NCBI GenBank assembly: GCA_937952305.1
Contig: CALFZO010000148.1
Span: forward strand, 1-17,930
Origin: an uncultured Anaerolineales bacterium
GTDB lineage: Bacteria > Chloroflexota > Anaerolineae > Anaerolineales > UBA6663
Reading direction: 5' to 3'
DNA: 17,930 nt
Shown here: positions 1-7,540 of the stretch, in pieces
How the letters are laid out: each line of letters starts with the position of its first letter
How positions within the stretch are numbered: position 1 is the stretch's first letter
Translations under genes and position numbers: made by a program
Notes under the pieces: model-generated
Seen by the model: only the letters and a program-made list of their open reading frames with translations
Told to the model about the DNA's origin: nothing
Database searches by the model: none

Positions 1-13
1 CCCCCCGCAGAGA

Positions 14-60
14 CCAGGACTCCAGAGCTCCAGAGTCCAGAGTGCCCAGAGCTCAGGGTC
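14..60. repeat. Post-VR tail repeat, copy 1 (end of gene A)
   Basis: This 47-bp stretch covers the stop of gene A and its downstream flank. It matches 3731-3777 at the end of gene B at 46 of 47 positions. It contains several CCAGAG units and an inverted repeat, GGACTC/GAGTCC. The window ends before any hairpin equivalent to the one behind gene B could be seen. Confidence 0.85.
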
Positions 61-2971
61 GCGGCGCGCCGCCGCGCCGGAACGGGGAGACCACACACCG
101 AAACCCGATGAAGTCGTACCTGAGGTCCGGGCCGTACCTGAGGCGGAACGCGCAGCGGGCGACCCCGCGATCGAGGTAGAAGGACCCGCCCCGCAGCACA
201 CGGGGGATGCCGTCGGGCGCCTTTAAATTCTCCCGTCGTTCGTCCTCCGGGTCGTAGGGGTATTTGAATTCCGGCTCCTGCCAATCCTTGCCCCAAAGAC
301 TCCGCGTCCACTCAAAGACGTTCCCGCTCAGGTCCAACACTTCGTAGGGCGACAGCCCGCCTGGAAACATCCCCACGGCGCTGGTCGTGCCGAGGCCGGC
401 TTCAGCTGTGTTCGCCAGGCTGGCCTCGAAGTCGTTGCCCCATGGATACACGCGAGCCCCTCCAGAACCTGGCGAGGGACCGCGCGCCGCTTTCTCCCAC
501 TCGGCCTCGCTCGGCAGCCTCACGCGCCAGTCTTCTCGTTGCAAGAGCCTTGCCAGTTCCGGCGGAGTCCTGTCCCAATTCTTGAGCGTCTTGGTCAGCC
601 ACTCGCAATACGCCAGCGCATCGTGCCACGTCACAGAGCGCACGGGGCGGTTGCCGGGGTCTTCCCGCCAAAGCTGTCTGGCCGTCCCATAGCCGCTGGC
701 CTGCACGAAGGCCCCGAACTGCGCCACCGTCACCGGGTAGCGGCCGATGAAATAGGCGGGCAAAGCAACCGTGTGTTGCGGTTGCTCGTGGTCTTGTGCG
801 TCAGAGTCGTGGTCAGGATCACTGCCCATGGTGAAAGATCCGGCCGGCACCTCCACGAAACCCAGCAGCGGCTCGGCCGGCAAAAACCAGGCCTCGGCCC
901 GGAAGCGCGGGTCGCCCAGCGCGGCCAGGGCATCGCCGGCCTCGGCCCGATCCACGGGTGGCAGGGCGCCTTGTTCCAGAGTCTGCACCAGCCAGCCCTG
1001 CAAGCGCGCCACCTTAGGCCGGTTGCGCTCCGCCACCTTTTCCAGGCTGCGAGTCTCCAGCAGGCTCTGCGTGGCCAGCAGGGCACCCCAGTAGCCGGCC
1101 TCGCCCTCGGCCTTCTGGGCCGGCGGCTCGTCTGGGCAGAGGGACTCCGCCAGCGCCCAGGCGTTGGCGGCCGCGCCCCGCGCCGCCTTCACGCCGGCCA
1201 GCAACGCCACCTCGCGCCAGCGGTTGGGCTCGGCCCGCGCCAGGTCTGCGATGTTTTCCGGGAAGTCGTCGCGCTCGGTGAGGTGGCAGGCGGCCAGATA
1301 CTCCTGGAAGGTGCGGTGCGGGAAGGCGTAAACGCCGACGCCGCGCGGCTCCAGCAGGCCCGTCCGGGTGCCGATGAACTTCACCAGCGGGCCAGGGCGG
1401 CAATCCGGGTTGAGCGCCAGCAGCGCGTCCAGCAAGTCCTTCTCGGCAATGTCGGCGGTGCCGGTGAGAGTCGGCTGATGGCGATGCACGCCAAAGGCCA
1501 GCCGGTTGAGCGCCGAGCGCACCGTTTTGTGGTCCACGCGCAGCCATTCCGCCAGGCCGGGTTCGGCCACCTCCGGCCTTCCATCCGGCCCGCGGCGGAG
1601 CTTCTGGCTCTCCCATTGATCCAGCAGGAGGTCCACGGCGTCGGCGAAGAGGGCCTCGCGGTCCTCCGGCAGGGCGCCGCCGCGCCAGGCGTGCAGAGAG
1701 GCCATGAGGGTCAGGAGCAGCGGGCGCTGAGCCAGCTCACGCAGGCTGGCGCTGCGCTGGATGGCGGCGCGCAGGGCGGCGGCCCGCCCCTGGATATCGT
1801 CCGGCGTCAGGCGCCGGGCCTGGCCCACAAACGCATACCAGCGCTTGACGAAACCGTCGATCTGGGTCGGGCTGAAGGGCGCCAGCACCACCTCCGCAAA
1901 ACCGGCCAGCTTCCAGGCCTGGTTCTGATAGGCGTACGTGCGGCTGGTGACCAGCACCCGTACCTTCGGGAAGGCGGCCGCAAACTTCTCGACTGCCGCC
2001 TTGACCTGCTCCCGCCGCTGACTGGCCTCGGGCACTTCGTCTAGGCCGTCGAGCAGCAGCAGACCGCCCTGGCCCAGCAACTCAGCGCGCAGCGGGTCGG
2101 CGAAGTCCTTCAACGTCTCCGGCAACTCGGCCGTCATGAACCTCCACAGGGTATCGCCCCCCACGGGCGCAGGCTTGTCCAGCGGCGGCAGGCCACGGGC
2201 CACGAACTCGCGCAGGATAACGCGCACCGGCAGGAGGGCGCCGTGGTCCCAGGGCTGCGGCGGAAGGGCCTCAGCGGTGCGGGTTGGCCGGTCTTCGTCT
2301 GGCGGCGGCGGCTGGGTGAGCGTGGCCAGGTTGGCGTCCTTCAGCCCGAGCGCCTGGCCGGCCAGGCACAGCGCCACGAAGTTGACGAAGGTGCTCTTGC
2401 CGCTGCCGGGGTCGCCCAACAGGGCCAGAGACTTTTCCTTGTTCAGCACTTCCAACGCGGACAGAGGCCGGCTGTCCGATCTCTCGGGCCGGGCGGGCAA
2501 CTCGGCGCCCGGCTCAGCGCGCCGGGTCAGCAGCGCCGTGTAGACGGCGGCCAGTTCCAGATCGTGGCGCGTCTCCTCGCGGATGCTCTTGGGGTCCACG
2601 CCGGCCAGCGGCACGGCGCGCACTTGCTCAACGAGAGAACTCAGGTAGGCGTCGCGCAGGCCACGTGGCGGCTCAGGGCGGCGTTCGCCACCCTGAACTA
2701 TGTCACCGTACACATCCCCGCCCACGGCCACGGCGCCGTCGCTGGCGGCTACGCCGCCCGGCAGGGCCACCGTCCCACCTGAGAGCGAAAGCGTCGTGTG
2801 CGATTCGGACGAGAATTTGTCCCGGCCGACCACATCGCCGCCGACGAGGGTGTCGCCGGCACTGGCCACGCCCACGCCGGGCTGGCCTGACTCGGTCAGC
2901 CGGGTGCCGCACTCATTGCAGAACTTGGCTGAGTCTGGATTGGCGTGTTGGCAGGCAGGGCAGGTGGACAT
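53..2971 (-). CDS. Gene A: zinc ribbon-NACHT-FGE/C-type-lectin sensor protein
   Basis: The 972-residue protein reads as an NLR-like (STAND) sensor. A zinc ribbon opens it (C4-x2-C7, C18-x2-C21). Gly/Val motifs follow (LVGGDVVGRDK at 42-52, GAVAVGGDVYGDI at 79-91). The NACHT NTPase has Walker A GDPGSGKST (186-194), Walker B LLLLDGLDE (304-312) and sensor-like VTSR (341-344). A winged-helix-like FPHRTFQEYLAA region lies near 550, and an FGE-sulfatase/C-type-lectin fold covers about 704-962. The fold keeps one cysteine (RCA, C940) but lacks the first of the two catalytic FGE cysteines, so a ligand-binding role is favoured over enzymatic activity (inference). Its last segment is a DGR-type variable repeat. 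The NACHT core resembles gene D, while the N-terminus and FGE end resemble gene B. The gene starts 27 bp after the Bell-like locus, with only a weak GGGGG-type ribosome site, suggesting translational coupling. The ATG start is fixed by the zinc ribbon. Confidence 0.93.
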   Translation of the reverse strand: MSTCPACQHANPDSAKFCNECGTRLTESGQPGVGVASAGDTLVGGDVVGRDKFSSESHTTLSLSGGTVALPGGVAASDGAVAVGGDVYGDIVQGGERRPEPPRGLRDAYLSSLVEQVRAVPLAGVDPKSIREETRHDLELAAVYTALLTRRAEPGAELPARPERSDSRPLSALEVLNKEKSLALLGDPGSGKSTFVNFVALCLAGQALGLKDANLATLTQPPPPDEDRPTRTAEALPPQPWDHGALLPVRVILREFVARGLPPLDKPAPVGGDTLWRFMTAELPETLKDFADPLRAELLGQGGLLLLDGLDEVPEASQRREQVKAAVEKFAAAFPKVRVLVTSRTYAYQNQAWKLAGFAEVVLAPFSPTQIDGFVKRWYAFVGQARRLTPDDIQGRAAALRAAIQRSASLRELAQRPLLLTLMASLHAWRGGALPEDREALFADAVDLLLDQWESQKLRRGPDGRPEVAEPGLAEWLRVDHKTVRSALNRLAFGVHRHQPTLTGTADIAEKDLLDALLALNPDCRPGPLVKFIGTRTGLLEPRGVGVYAFPHRTFQEYLAACHLTERDDFPENIADLARAEPNRWREVALLAGVKAARGAAANAWALAESLCPDEPPAQKAEGEAGYWGALLATQSLLETRSLEKVAERNRPKVARLQGWLVQTLEQGALPPVDRAEAGDALAALGDPRFRAEAWFLPAEPLLGFVEVPAGSFTMGSDPDHDSDAQDHEQPQHTVALPAYFIGRYPVTVAQFGAFVQASGYGTARQLWREDPGNRPVRSVTWHDALAYCEWLTKTLKNWDRTPPELARLLQREDWRVRLPSEAEWEKAARGPSPGSGGARVYPWGNDFEASLANTAEAGLGTTSAVGMFPGGLSPYEVLDLSGNVFEWTRSLWGKDWQEPEFKYPYDPEDERRENLKAPDGIPRVLRGGSFYLDRGVARCAFRLRYGPDLRYDFIGFRCVVSPFRRGGAPRP
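98..202 (-). repeat. DGR-type variable repeat (VR) of gene A
   Basis: These 35 codons run from RVLRGG to GFR (protein residues 924-958). Compared with gene B, about 15 bases differ, and 14 of them fall at codon position 1 or 2 of codons ending in C (ctc/ggc, ttc/gcc, tac/agc, ctc/aac and others). The ~27 bases before and ~30 bases after the variable core are identical between A and B. That is the signature of AAC codons mutated at adenines. No template repeat is visible in the window, so calling this a VR is an inference from the substitution pattern. Confidence 0.8.
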
Positions 2972-2998
2972 GCGGCCCCCAGGATCGATGCGGAATGC

Positions 2999-3433
2999 TC
3001 AGTTCTTCTTCTCCGCCGGTGGTTCGGCCTTTGTGGGTTCCGGCGTGGCCCCGCCGACCGTGATGCCGCCTTTGACGGTGCCACGCACGGCCACGCCACC
3101 GCTGCTGGCGGCTACGCCTTCGTCCGTGGCCGTGGCGGCGGTGCCGGTCTGGCCGGCCCTGGTCGGCTGCGTGCGGATGCCGCCTTCGACATTGCCGCGC
3201 ACAGCTACGCCGCCAGTAGTGGCGACCACGCCTTGACCGGAGGCGTGGGCGTCAGCCGGCGCGGCAGCCTTCGCCGCCTCCAGCAGCTTCTGGATCTCAG
3301 CTTTGAAGGCCTGGTCCGCCTCCAGCATCTGCTTCAGTTGAAGCTGGAACATCTCCTGGGTCCCCGTGTCCTCCGGCTTTTCGGCAGCTTGCTTGGCCAC
3401 AGCTTCGGCAACTGGCTGCCCCTTGAACTTCAC
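2999..3433 (-). CDS. Downstream fragment: helical linker plus two Gly/Val motifs (144 aa)
   Basis: This open frame follows the internal TGA and can start at GTG 3433. A weak GAGG lies about ten bases upstream, so reinitiation after the TGA is possible. It encodes charged helical segments, then the two Gly/Val motifs, and ends EPPAEKKN. It lacks the hydrophobic N-terminus seen in the upstream piece. I see no independent promoter. It is best regarded as the C-terminal part of the interrupted gene, though expression of a motif-only protein cannot be excluded. Confidence 0.5.
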   Translation of the reverse strand: MKFKGQPVAEAVAKQAAEKPEDTGTQEMFQLQLKQMLEADQAFKAEIQKLLEAAKAAAPADAHASGQGVVATTGGVAVRGNVEGGIRTQPTRAGQTGTAATATDEGVAASSGGVAVRGTVKGGITVGGATPEPTKAEPPAEKKN

Positions 3434-3445
3434 CGTGATGGCGCC

Positions 3446-3583
3446 TCAGAGCTGGCCGACCTGCTCTGGCAGCGCTTCGCTCACCTTCTCGACGGCCTTC
3501 TCGGTGGTCTTTTTGGCCAGCTCGGCCAGGTGTGGAGAAAGGAAAGAGATGACGCCGGCGGCCAGCGCAGTGACAGGGTCCAT
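3446..3583 (-). CDS. Upstream fragment: 45-aa Bell-like N-terminus
   Basis: This 45-codon frame starts at an ATG with the best ribosome binding site in the window (AAGGAGG) and ends at the TGA 3446-3448. It encodes a hydrophobic segment (VTALAAGVISFL) followed by a lysine/glutamate-rich amphipathic helix. As a free peptide it could be membrane-active, but it more likely represents the 5' part of a gene that lost a tryptophan codon. Confidence 0.5.
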   Translation of the reverse strand: MDPVTALAAGVISFLSPHLAELAKKTTEKAVEKVSEALPEQVGQL

Positions 3584-3627
3584 GTTGCCTCCTTAAGGGT
3601 CATTTGGAATAACTTGAAGGTAGTATA
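3584..3627 (-). promoter_or_regulatory. Leader, RBS and -10 box of the Bell-like gene
   Basis: In the minus-strand direction a TATACT -10 box lies at 3622-3627, and AAGGAGG precedes the ATG at 3583. The predicted leader is about 35 nt. I see no good -35 at 16-18 bp. This promoter differs from the TTGAC-type promoters of genes B, C and E. Confidence 0.45.
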
Positions 3628-3680
3628 GGACGGTTCCGGTTTCTGATCTCTATCGCGATTCACAGGCTCCCGCCCTGGCG

Positions 3681-3717
3681 GCCGCACGCTGTGCGGCTGG
3701 GGGGCAAAGCCCCCCAG
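3681..3717 (-). terminator. Two GC-rich hairpins behind gene B
   Basis: Two adjacent perfect hairpins lie ~50 bp past the stop of gene B. CTGGGGGGC/GCCCCCCAG (9 bp, 3-nt loop) spans 3697-3717, and GCCGCAC/GTGCGGC (7 bp, 3-nt loop) spans 3681-3697. They share one base and no T-run follows. They may act as a weak terminator or as the structured element behind the VR. The 3-nt loop matches the hairpins behind genes C, D and E. Confidence 0.5.
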
Positions 3718-3730
3718 ACCCCCCCAGAGC

Positions 3731-3777
3731 CCAGGACTCCAGAGCTCCAGAGTCCAGAGTGCCCAGAGTTCAGGGTC
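3731..3777. repeat. Post-VR tail repeat, copy 2 (end of gene B)
   Basis: This 47-bp stretch matches 14-60 at 46 of 47 positions and also covers a stop codon. It shows that the FGE/VR end of genes A and B was copied together with its downstream flank. Confidence 0.85.
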
Positions 3778-6637
3778 GAAACGAGGAGACCACACACCGA
3801 AACCCGATGAAGTCGAACCTGTTGCCCGGGCCGCTCCTGCCGCGGGCCGCACAGTGGGCGCCCCCGCGATCGCCGTAGAAGGACCCGCCCCGCAGCACAC
3901 GCAAAACGTCATCAGCAGCAGTGAGGTCCTCCCGCTTCTCGTCGCTGGGATCGTACGGGTATTTGTGGTCCGGCTTTTCAAGGTCTTTGCCCCACAGGCT
4001 CCGTGTCCACTCCCAAACGTTCCCGCTCAGGTCCAGCACCCCGTACGGCGAAGCCCCAGAGGGGAAGACGCCCACTGGGGTTGTGTCTTCGAGACCCAGT
4101 TCCCGGGTGTTGCAGCGAGCGGCGTCGAATCGATCACCCCACGGGTAGCGGCGCTTGTCTTCCGCGCCCCGGGCTGCCCTCTCCCATTCGGCCTCGCTTG
4201 GCAGACGGATGGGCCGGCCCGTCACCGAGCTCAGCCACTCGCAGTACTGGCGGGCCTGGTGCCAGCTGACCCCGACGACCGGGTGGGTCAACCCGGCCTT
4301 GGGCGGCTGGCCATCTTCCCAGAGTGGGGGCGGCGGCACACTGGTCGCCTGGACATACAACTGATATTGAGCGTTGGTGACCGGCACACGCGCTATCCGG
4401 TACTCTGGCAGGTAGACCCGGTGCAGCGGCTTCTCCCAGCTCAGGGCGTCCGGATCATCCTCGGCGCTGCCCATCCAGAACTCGCCGGCCGGGATAGCGA
4501 CCCAATCCGGCTCACCGTGCGGCAGGTTCCAGTAACGCGAGCCGGCGGCGAAACCGCCGCTCTCGATGCGGGCCAGGGCCTCGCCGGCCGCGATGCGCCG
4601 CCGGACGATCAGCTTGCGCCGCTCGGCCGTCCCCGCCATCCGGTCCAGCCAGCGGCTGATATTGTTGGCCGGCGTCTCCGGCACAGGCCGATCCGACTCC
4701 GTCTTCAAGCGCTGACGGAGTTCGGCCTGCACATCCTGCTCCAGTCGGGCCGGCCCCACATCCCGGATGCACTCGGCCGCCAGCACCAGGTTGTGAAAAG
4801 GCTCCGGCTCGTCCGGATAATCGGCGATGGCCCGGATCAGGCGCGTGGTTTTGGCGCGGTGCTTGGTGCTCAGGTAGCCGGCCACCAGCAGGATGGTCTC
4901 TCGCCAGAATGGGTCCCCGCTATGGCGCAGCACGCCGTCCGGGAAGTCCTCGCGCTCGGCCGCCTCCACCGCCGCCAGATATTCCTGGAAGGTCAGATGT
5001 GAGAAGCGATAGGCGCCCGGGCCGGCCTCCACCAACAGGCCGGTCCGTTCCTGGATGACGTTGATGAAGCGCTCGGTGGCGCGGACCGCCGCTCGCGGGT
5101 TAGGCACCACCCGGGCAAAGGCCTCACGGACCTGCTTCACCAGTTCGCCGGCCTCTATCTCCTTCTGTCCTGCCTCAAGCATGCGCAGGGCAATGGCCTG
5201 GAGCAGCAGGCGCCGGTCGCCGGTGTCGAACGGGCGGTCGTCCAGGATGTGGATTTCCTCCACACCCCGAGCCTCATCCCACTTGCCCAGCAGCACGTCC
5301 ACGGCCTCGGCGTACAGCTCCGCGCGCCGGTCGGGCAGCTTCACGCGGTCGCGGTGCACCAGCGCGATGACGGTGAGCATCAGCGGGTTGATGGCCAGCT
5401 CGCGCACGCGCTCGTTGCCCTTGATTGCGGCCATCAGTTGCTCAGTCTGAGACTGGGCGTAGGCCTCAGCGCTCTCGCCGGGCGCCATCTGGCCGATGGC
5501 CACCAGCCGGTGCCACTGGCTCAGGAACTGCTCCACATCCGCCAGTGTGAAGTCACGCACGGTGGTGGTGGTGAAACCCTCACCGAGCCGGGCCGCGCCG
5601 GTGTAGCCCACCACCCGGCTGGTCACCACCAGCCGGCAGACCGGGTAAGCGGCCGCGAAGGCCTCCACCAGGCGCGCCACGCGCCGGCGCAGATCAAAGT
5701 CGCCGACCTCGTCCATGCCGTCCAGCAATAACACAGCCCGGCCGGCCGCCAGGTAGGCGTCGAAGAAGTCCTCCGGTAGGTCCAGGCGTTCGCCCTTCAG
5801 GTAGGCGCGCAAGAACTCCAGCAGGCGGCCATGCCCCTCCGTGCCGTCTTCAGCCGGATAGCGGGCTTTGAGAAAGGCTCCCAGGTTACGCAGGGGCAGC
5901 AGGATGGGCACATGCTCGCTCTCGTTCAGGCCCAGCCGCTCGCGCACCACGGCCGTCCCCTCGGCCCGATCGCGGGCGTAGAGCAGGGCCAAGAAGCGCA
6001 GCAGCGTGGTCTTGCCGGAGCCGGGATCACCCAACACCACCAGGTGCCTGTGTTCGGCCAGGGCTTCCTCCACCTTGACGGTCAGGGTTTCACCACGCGG
6101 CTCGCGCCCGAGCTTCAGGCCCTCGCCTGGTGCCAGCCGGCGCTCCTCGGCCAGCCAGGCCTCTTCGGCCTCCAGGCTGCGCGTGCGGATGGCCTTGAGC
6201 GTGATGTAGATGGACTCGAGCTCGATATTGACGAGCTTGCCGCCGGAACGGATGCCCTGGAGTTGCAGGTAGCGGGTGCGGCTGATGACGTGGTGCAGGA
6301 AGCGGCCCAGCGCGGACTCGCGCTGGACGGCCGTCATTTTCACGGGCTGCTCGCCGATGAAAACCTGCGCGCCATCCTTGGCGATGACGATGTTGCCGCC
6401 CACATCGCCATCAACGGCAACGGCCCCCGTTGTCGCCGCCGCGCCGCCGGCGGCCTGCGCGCTGGAGTCGGTGCTCTGCGCCACCTTGTCCCGGCCGACC
6501 ACATCGCCGCCGACGAGGGAGTCGCCGGCGCTGGTCAGGCCAACGCCGGGTTGGCCTGACTCGGTCAGCCGGGTGCCGCACTCATTGCAGAACTTGGCGG
6601 TTTCCGGATTGTCGTGACGGCAGCTGGGGCATTGCAT
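3770..6637 (-). CDS. Gene B: zinc ribbon-NACHT-FGE/C-type-lectin sensor protein
   Basis: The 955-residue protein has the layout of gene A: zinc ribbon (C3-x2-C6, C17-x2-C20), Gly/Val motifs (LVGGDVVGRDK at 41-51, GAVAVDGDVGGNI at 71-83), NACHT with Walker A GDPGSGKTT (203-211) and Walker B VLLLDGMDE (302-310), and an FGE fold from about 708 to 950. The first ~50 codons and the last ~80 are close to gene A, while the NACHT core is clearly different, so the gene is a mosaic. As in gene A, only the RCA-type cysteine (here HCA, C929) of the FGE active site remains, favouring ligand binding over catalysis. It is monocistronic by appearance, with its own promoter and an AAGGTGG ribosome site before ATG 6637. 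The family (STAND NTPases with variable C-terminal sensors) is known in bacterial immunity and signalling; the ligand is unknown. Confidence 0.93.
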   Translation of the reverse strand: MQCPSCRHDNPETAKFCNECGTRLTESGQPGVGLTSAGDSLVGGDVVGRDKVAQSTDSSAQAAGGAAATTGAVAVDGDVGGNIVIAKDGAQVFIGEQPVKMTAVQRESALGRFLHHVISRTRYLQLQGIRSGGKLVNIELESIYITLKAIRTRSLEAEEAWLAEERRLAPGEGLKLGREPRGETLTVKVEEALAEHRHLVVLGDPGSGKTTLLRFLALLYARDRAEGTAVVRERLGLNESEHVPILLPLRNLGAFLKARYPAEDGTEGHGRLLEFLRAYLKGERLDLPEDFFDAYLAAGRAVLLLDGMDEVGDFDLRRRVARLVEAFAAAYPVCRLVVTSRVVGYTGAARLGEGFTTTTVRDFTLADVEQFLSQWHRLVAIGQMAPGESAEAYAQSQTEQLMAAIKGNERVRELAINPLMLTVIALVHRDRVKLPDRRAELYAEAVDVLLGKWDEARGVEEIHILDDRPFDTGDRRLLLQAIALRMLEAGQKEIEAGELVKQVREAFARVVPNPRAAVRATERFINVIQERTGLLVEAGPGAYRFSHLTFQEYLAAVEAAEREDFPDGVLRHSGDPFWRETILLVAGYLSTKHRAKTTRLIRAIADYPDEPEPFHNLVLAAECIRDVGPARLEQDVQAELRQRLKTESDRPVPETPANNISRWLDRMAGTAERRKLIVRRRIAAGEALARIESGGFAAGSRYWNLPHGEPDWVAIPAGEFWMGSAEDDPDALSWEKPLHRVYLPEYRIARVPVTNAQYQLYVQATSVPPPPLWEDGQPPKAGLTHPVVGVSWHQARQYCEWLSSVTGRPIRLPSEAEWERAARGAEDKRRYPWGDRFDAARCNTRELGLEDTTPVGVFPSGASPYGVLDLSGNVWEWTRSLWGKDLEKPDHKYPYDPSDEKREDLTAADDVLRVLRGGSFYGDRGGAHCAARGRSGPGNRFDFIGFRCVVSSFRP
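3797..3901 (-). repeat. DGR-type variable repeat (VR) of gene B
   Basis: These 35 codons (residues 913-947) align without gaps to the VR of gene A. Amino acids differ at VR positions 10, 14, 16, 19, 21, 23, 26, 27 and 29. All of these codons end in C in both genes. The only other difference is a silent tgc/tgt at the conserved cysteine. Confidence 0.8.
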
Positions 6638-6643
6638 GGCGTC

Positions 6644-6704
6644 CCACCTTCAGGTCAGAGGGCCTGACCTGGTGGGAGTGTAACGCCGCAGGGGGAAATG
6701 TCAA
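6644..6704 (-). promoter_or_regulatory. Promoter, start-site palindrome and RBS of gene B
   Basis: A sigma70-like promoter reads TTGACA (6699-6704), a 16-bp spacer, then TACACT (6677-6682). Directly below it lies a perfect 8-bp inverted repeat, CAGGTCAG/CTGACCTG (6651-6658 and 6664-6671, 5-nt centre). It covers the expected transcription start and ends next to the AAGGTGG ribosome site (6644-6650). It could be a repressor operator or a leader hairpin that limits translation. Confidence 0.65.
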
Positions 6705-6719
6705 ACGGACGGGGACGGC

Positions 6720-6744
6720 GGGTGTATTTGCCGTTGGTGGCCAA
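6720..6744 (-). promoter_or_regulatory. Conserved element upstream of the gene B promoter
   Basis: The element (plus strand GGGTGTATTTGCCGTTGGTG, then GCCAA) lies 15 bp beyond the -35 box. A near-identical copy sits at the same distance from the gene E promoter (17742-17765), and a diverged copy precedes gene C (10854-10878). An activator or repressor binding site is a reasonable guess. Confidence 0.45.
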
Positions 6745-6761
6745 ATTCAGGCACCCTGAGC

Positions 6762-6814
6762 GCGGCCCGCCCCTCGGGCCTCGACTGTGCTCGGCCTGCC
6801 TCGGGGCGGGCCGC
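6762..6814. repeat. Long stem-loop repeat, copy 1
   Basis: The arms GCGGCCCGCCCC (6762-6773) and GGGGCGGGCCGC (6803-6814) form a perfect 12-bp stem around a 29-nt loop. The loop is nearly the same as that of the stem-loop at 10896-10947, but the stem differs by a paired change. It may terminate transcription from the right or be a palindromic mobile repeat. Confidence 0.55.
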
Positions 6815-6866
6815 TGTCGAAGGGGCCGGCCAAAAAAAGAGAAATGCACCCAGACAGCCATTCTCC

Positions 6867-6891
6867 GCGCCCCTCGACAGGCTCGGGGCGC
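6867..6891. repeat. REP-like palindrome (GCGCCCC/GGGGCGC)
   Basis: A 7-bp stem encloses the 11-nt loop TCGACAGGCTC. This is one of five related palindromes between 6867 and 7497 that surround the GIY-YIG gene. Confidence 0.6.
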
Positions 6892-6969
6892 TTGATGATT
6901 GGTTGACCGCTTGGTGCTTGAGTTGACGGGGAAACGGCCGGTGGACCGAGTTTGCTAGCGGGCCGAGCA

Positions 6970-6988
6970 TGCCGAGCTTGTCGAGGCA
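6970..6988. repeat. REP-like palindrome, inverted orientation
   Basis: TGCC/GGCA arms surround GAGCTTGTCGA, the reverse orientation of the TCGACAGGCTC loop with one change. It lies just downstream of the GIY-YIG gene. The rest of the ~350-bp gap between gene B's promoter and the GIY-YIG gene contains these palindromes and no gene that I can support. Confidence 0.5.
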
Positions 6989-7015
6989 CGAGGTACGCCG
7001 CTCGCCGCCTGTGTG

Positions 7016-7312
7016 TCACTTCCTGGTTCTGGGCTTGGCCTGGCGCTGGAGGTCTTCCCAGTCACCGCGGATCAGGGCTTCTTTTTTGGCCCGCGACCAA
7101 GCCTTGATCTGGTGCTCGCGCCGAAAAGCGTCGTCATGGTCCGCAAACGCCTCGGAATAGACAAGCGCGACCGGCCGGCGCCGGTGCGTGTAGGCCTTGG
7201 GATCGTAGCCGTGCTGGTGTTCAGCCAGCCGGCGTTCCAGGTTGGCGGTCATCCCGGTGTAGTAGCTGCCGTCCGAGCACTTCAGGATGTAGACGTGAAA
7301 AGTGGCTGGCAT
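7016..7312 (-). CDS. Small single-domain GIY-YIG nuclease
   Basis: The 98-residue protein matches the short GIY-YIG family (YhbQ/UvrC N-terminal-like, COG2827 type). It has the paired strands VYIL (7-10) and YYTG (17-20), an arginine pair in NLERRLAEH (27-28), and the metal-binding glutamate region FRREHQIKAW (E66). It should cleave DNA using a divalent metal, but the substrate is unknown. I chose ATG 7312 because the domain begins there; the upstream extension of the frame is translated palindrome sequence. There is no clear ribosome site, and a TATACC at 7316-7321 could allow a nearly leaderless transcript. The gene sits amid REP-like palindromes and does not look co-transcribed with the NACHT genes, so it may be a repeat-associated passenger. 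Confidence 0.85.
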   Translation of the reverse strand: MPATFHVYILKCSDGSYYTGMTANLERRLAEHQHGYDPKAYTHRRRPVALVYSEAFADHDDAFRREHQIKAWSRAKKEALIRGDWEDLQRQAKPRTRK

Positions 7313-7324
7313 AAGGTATAGCCA

Positions 7325-7351
7325 GGCACCCCTCGACAGGCTCGGGGTGCC
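7325..7351. repeat. REP-like palindrome (GGCACCCC/GGGGTGCC)
   Basis: A perfect 8-bp stem encloses the same 11-nt loop, TCGACAGGCTC, as the palindrome at 6867-6891. It lies immediately upstream of the GIY-YIG start. Confidence 0.65.
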
Positions 7352-7405
7352 GACGGGCTCGGGTGCTGATAGGCGCAAGCGCTTGGGAGGCTTCAACCCC
7401 GGTTA

Positions 7406-7432
7406 GGCACCCCGAGCAAAGTCAAGGGTGCC
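7406..7432. repeat. REP-like palindrome (GGCACCC/GGGTGCC)
   Basis: A 7-bp stem encloses the 13-nt loop CGAGCAAAGTCAA, a different loop type from its neighbours. It lies in the gap between gene C and the GIY-YIG gene. Confidence 0.5.
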
Positions 7433-7476
7433 TGGTGCATTGGCTGCCCGGGAAGCGCCGGGTGGGCTATGTGTGT

Positions 7477-7497
7477 GTGCCGAGCCTGTCGAGGCAC
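7477..7497. repeat. REP-like palindrome, inverted orientation
   Basis: GTGCC/GGCAC arms surround GAGCCTGTCGA, the exact reverse complement of the loop at 7333-7343. The gap 7313-7593 holds this palindrome, two others, and the hairpin behind gene C. No gene is supported there. Confidence 0.55.
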
Positions 7498-7540
7498 GAG
7501 GCCCGCGCTCGCCCGGAAGATCCTGTAACCAGAAAATCGG

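Larger units (their letters stand above)
2999..3583 (-). pseudogene. Interrupted Bell-like helical protein gene with C-terminal Gly/Val motifs
   Basis: Read through, the locus encodes 194 residues but is interrupted by TGA at codon 46 (3446-3448). The frame is the same on both sides. Strong initiation signals (AAGGAGG four bases before ATG 3583) belong to the N-terminal piece. Reading the TGA as tryptophan (TGG) gives QLWGAI, natural for a helical domain. The N-terminus starts MDPVTALAAGVISFL, followed by amphipathic lysine/glutamate-rich helices. This resembles, from memory, the small bacterial Bell-domain proteins that carry amyloid-type motifs at their C-termini. Two such motifs are present: GGVAVRGNVEGGI (124-136) and GGVAVRGTVKGGI (162-174). 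The locus lies 27 bp upstream of gene A, whose N-terminus carries the same motif, so it may encode or have encoded gene A's partner. Alternatives are a sequencing error or two cooperating short genes. Confidence 0.7.

Noticed and set aside
14..60. CRISPR-like array of CCAGAG units
   Set aside because: The units are too short and irregular, with no spacers; they are tail repeats also found behind gene B.
539..2044. Long plus-strand open frame of 501 codons
   Set aside because: It is antisense to the NACHT core of gene A, has low-complexity Gly/Arg/Leu composition and no recognisable domain. This is typical of GC-rich shadows.
3446..3448. TGA read as tryptophan by an alternative genetic code
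   Set aside because: Most other genes here use TGA as their true stop and TGG for tryptophan.
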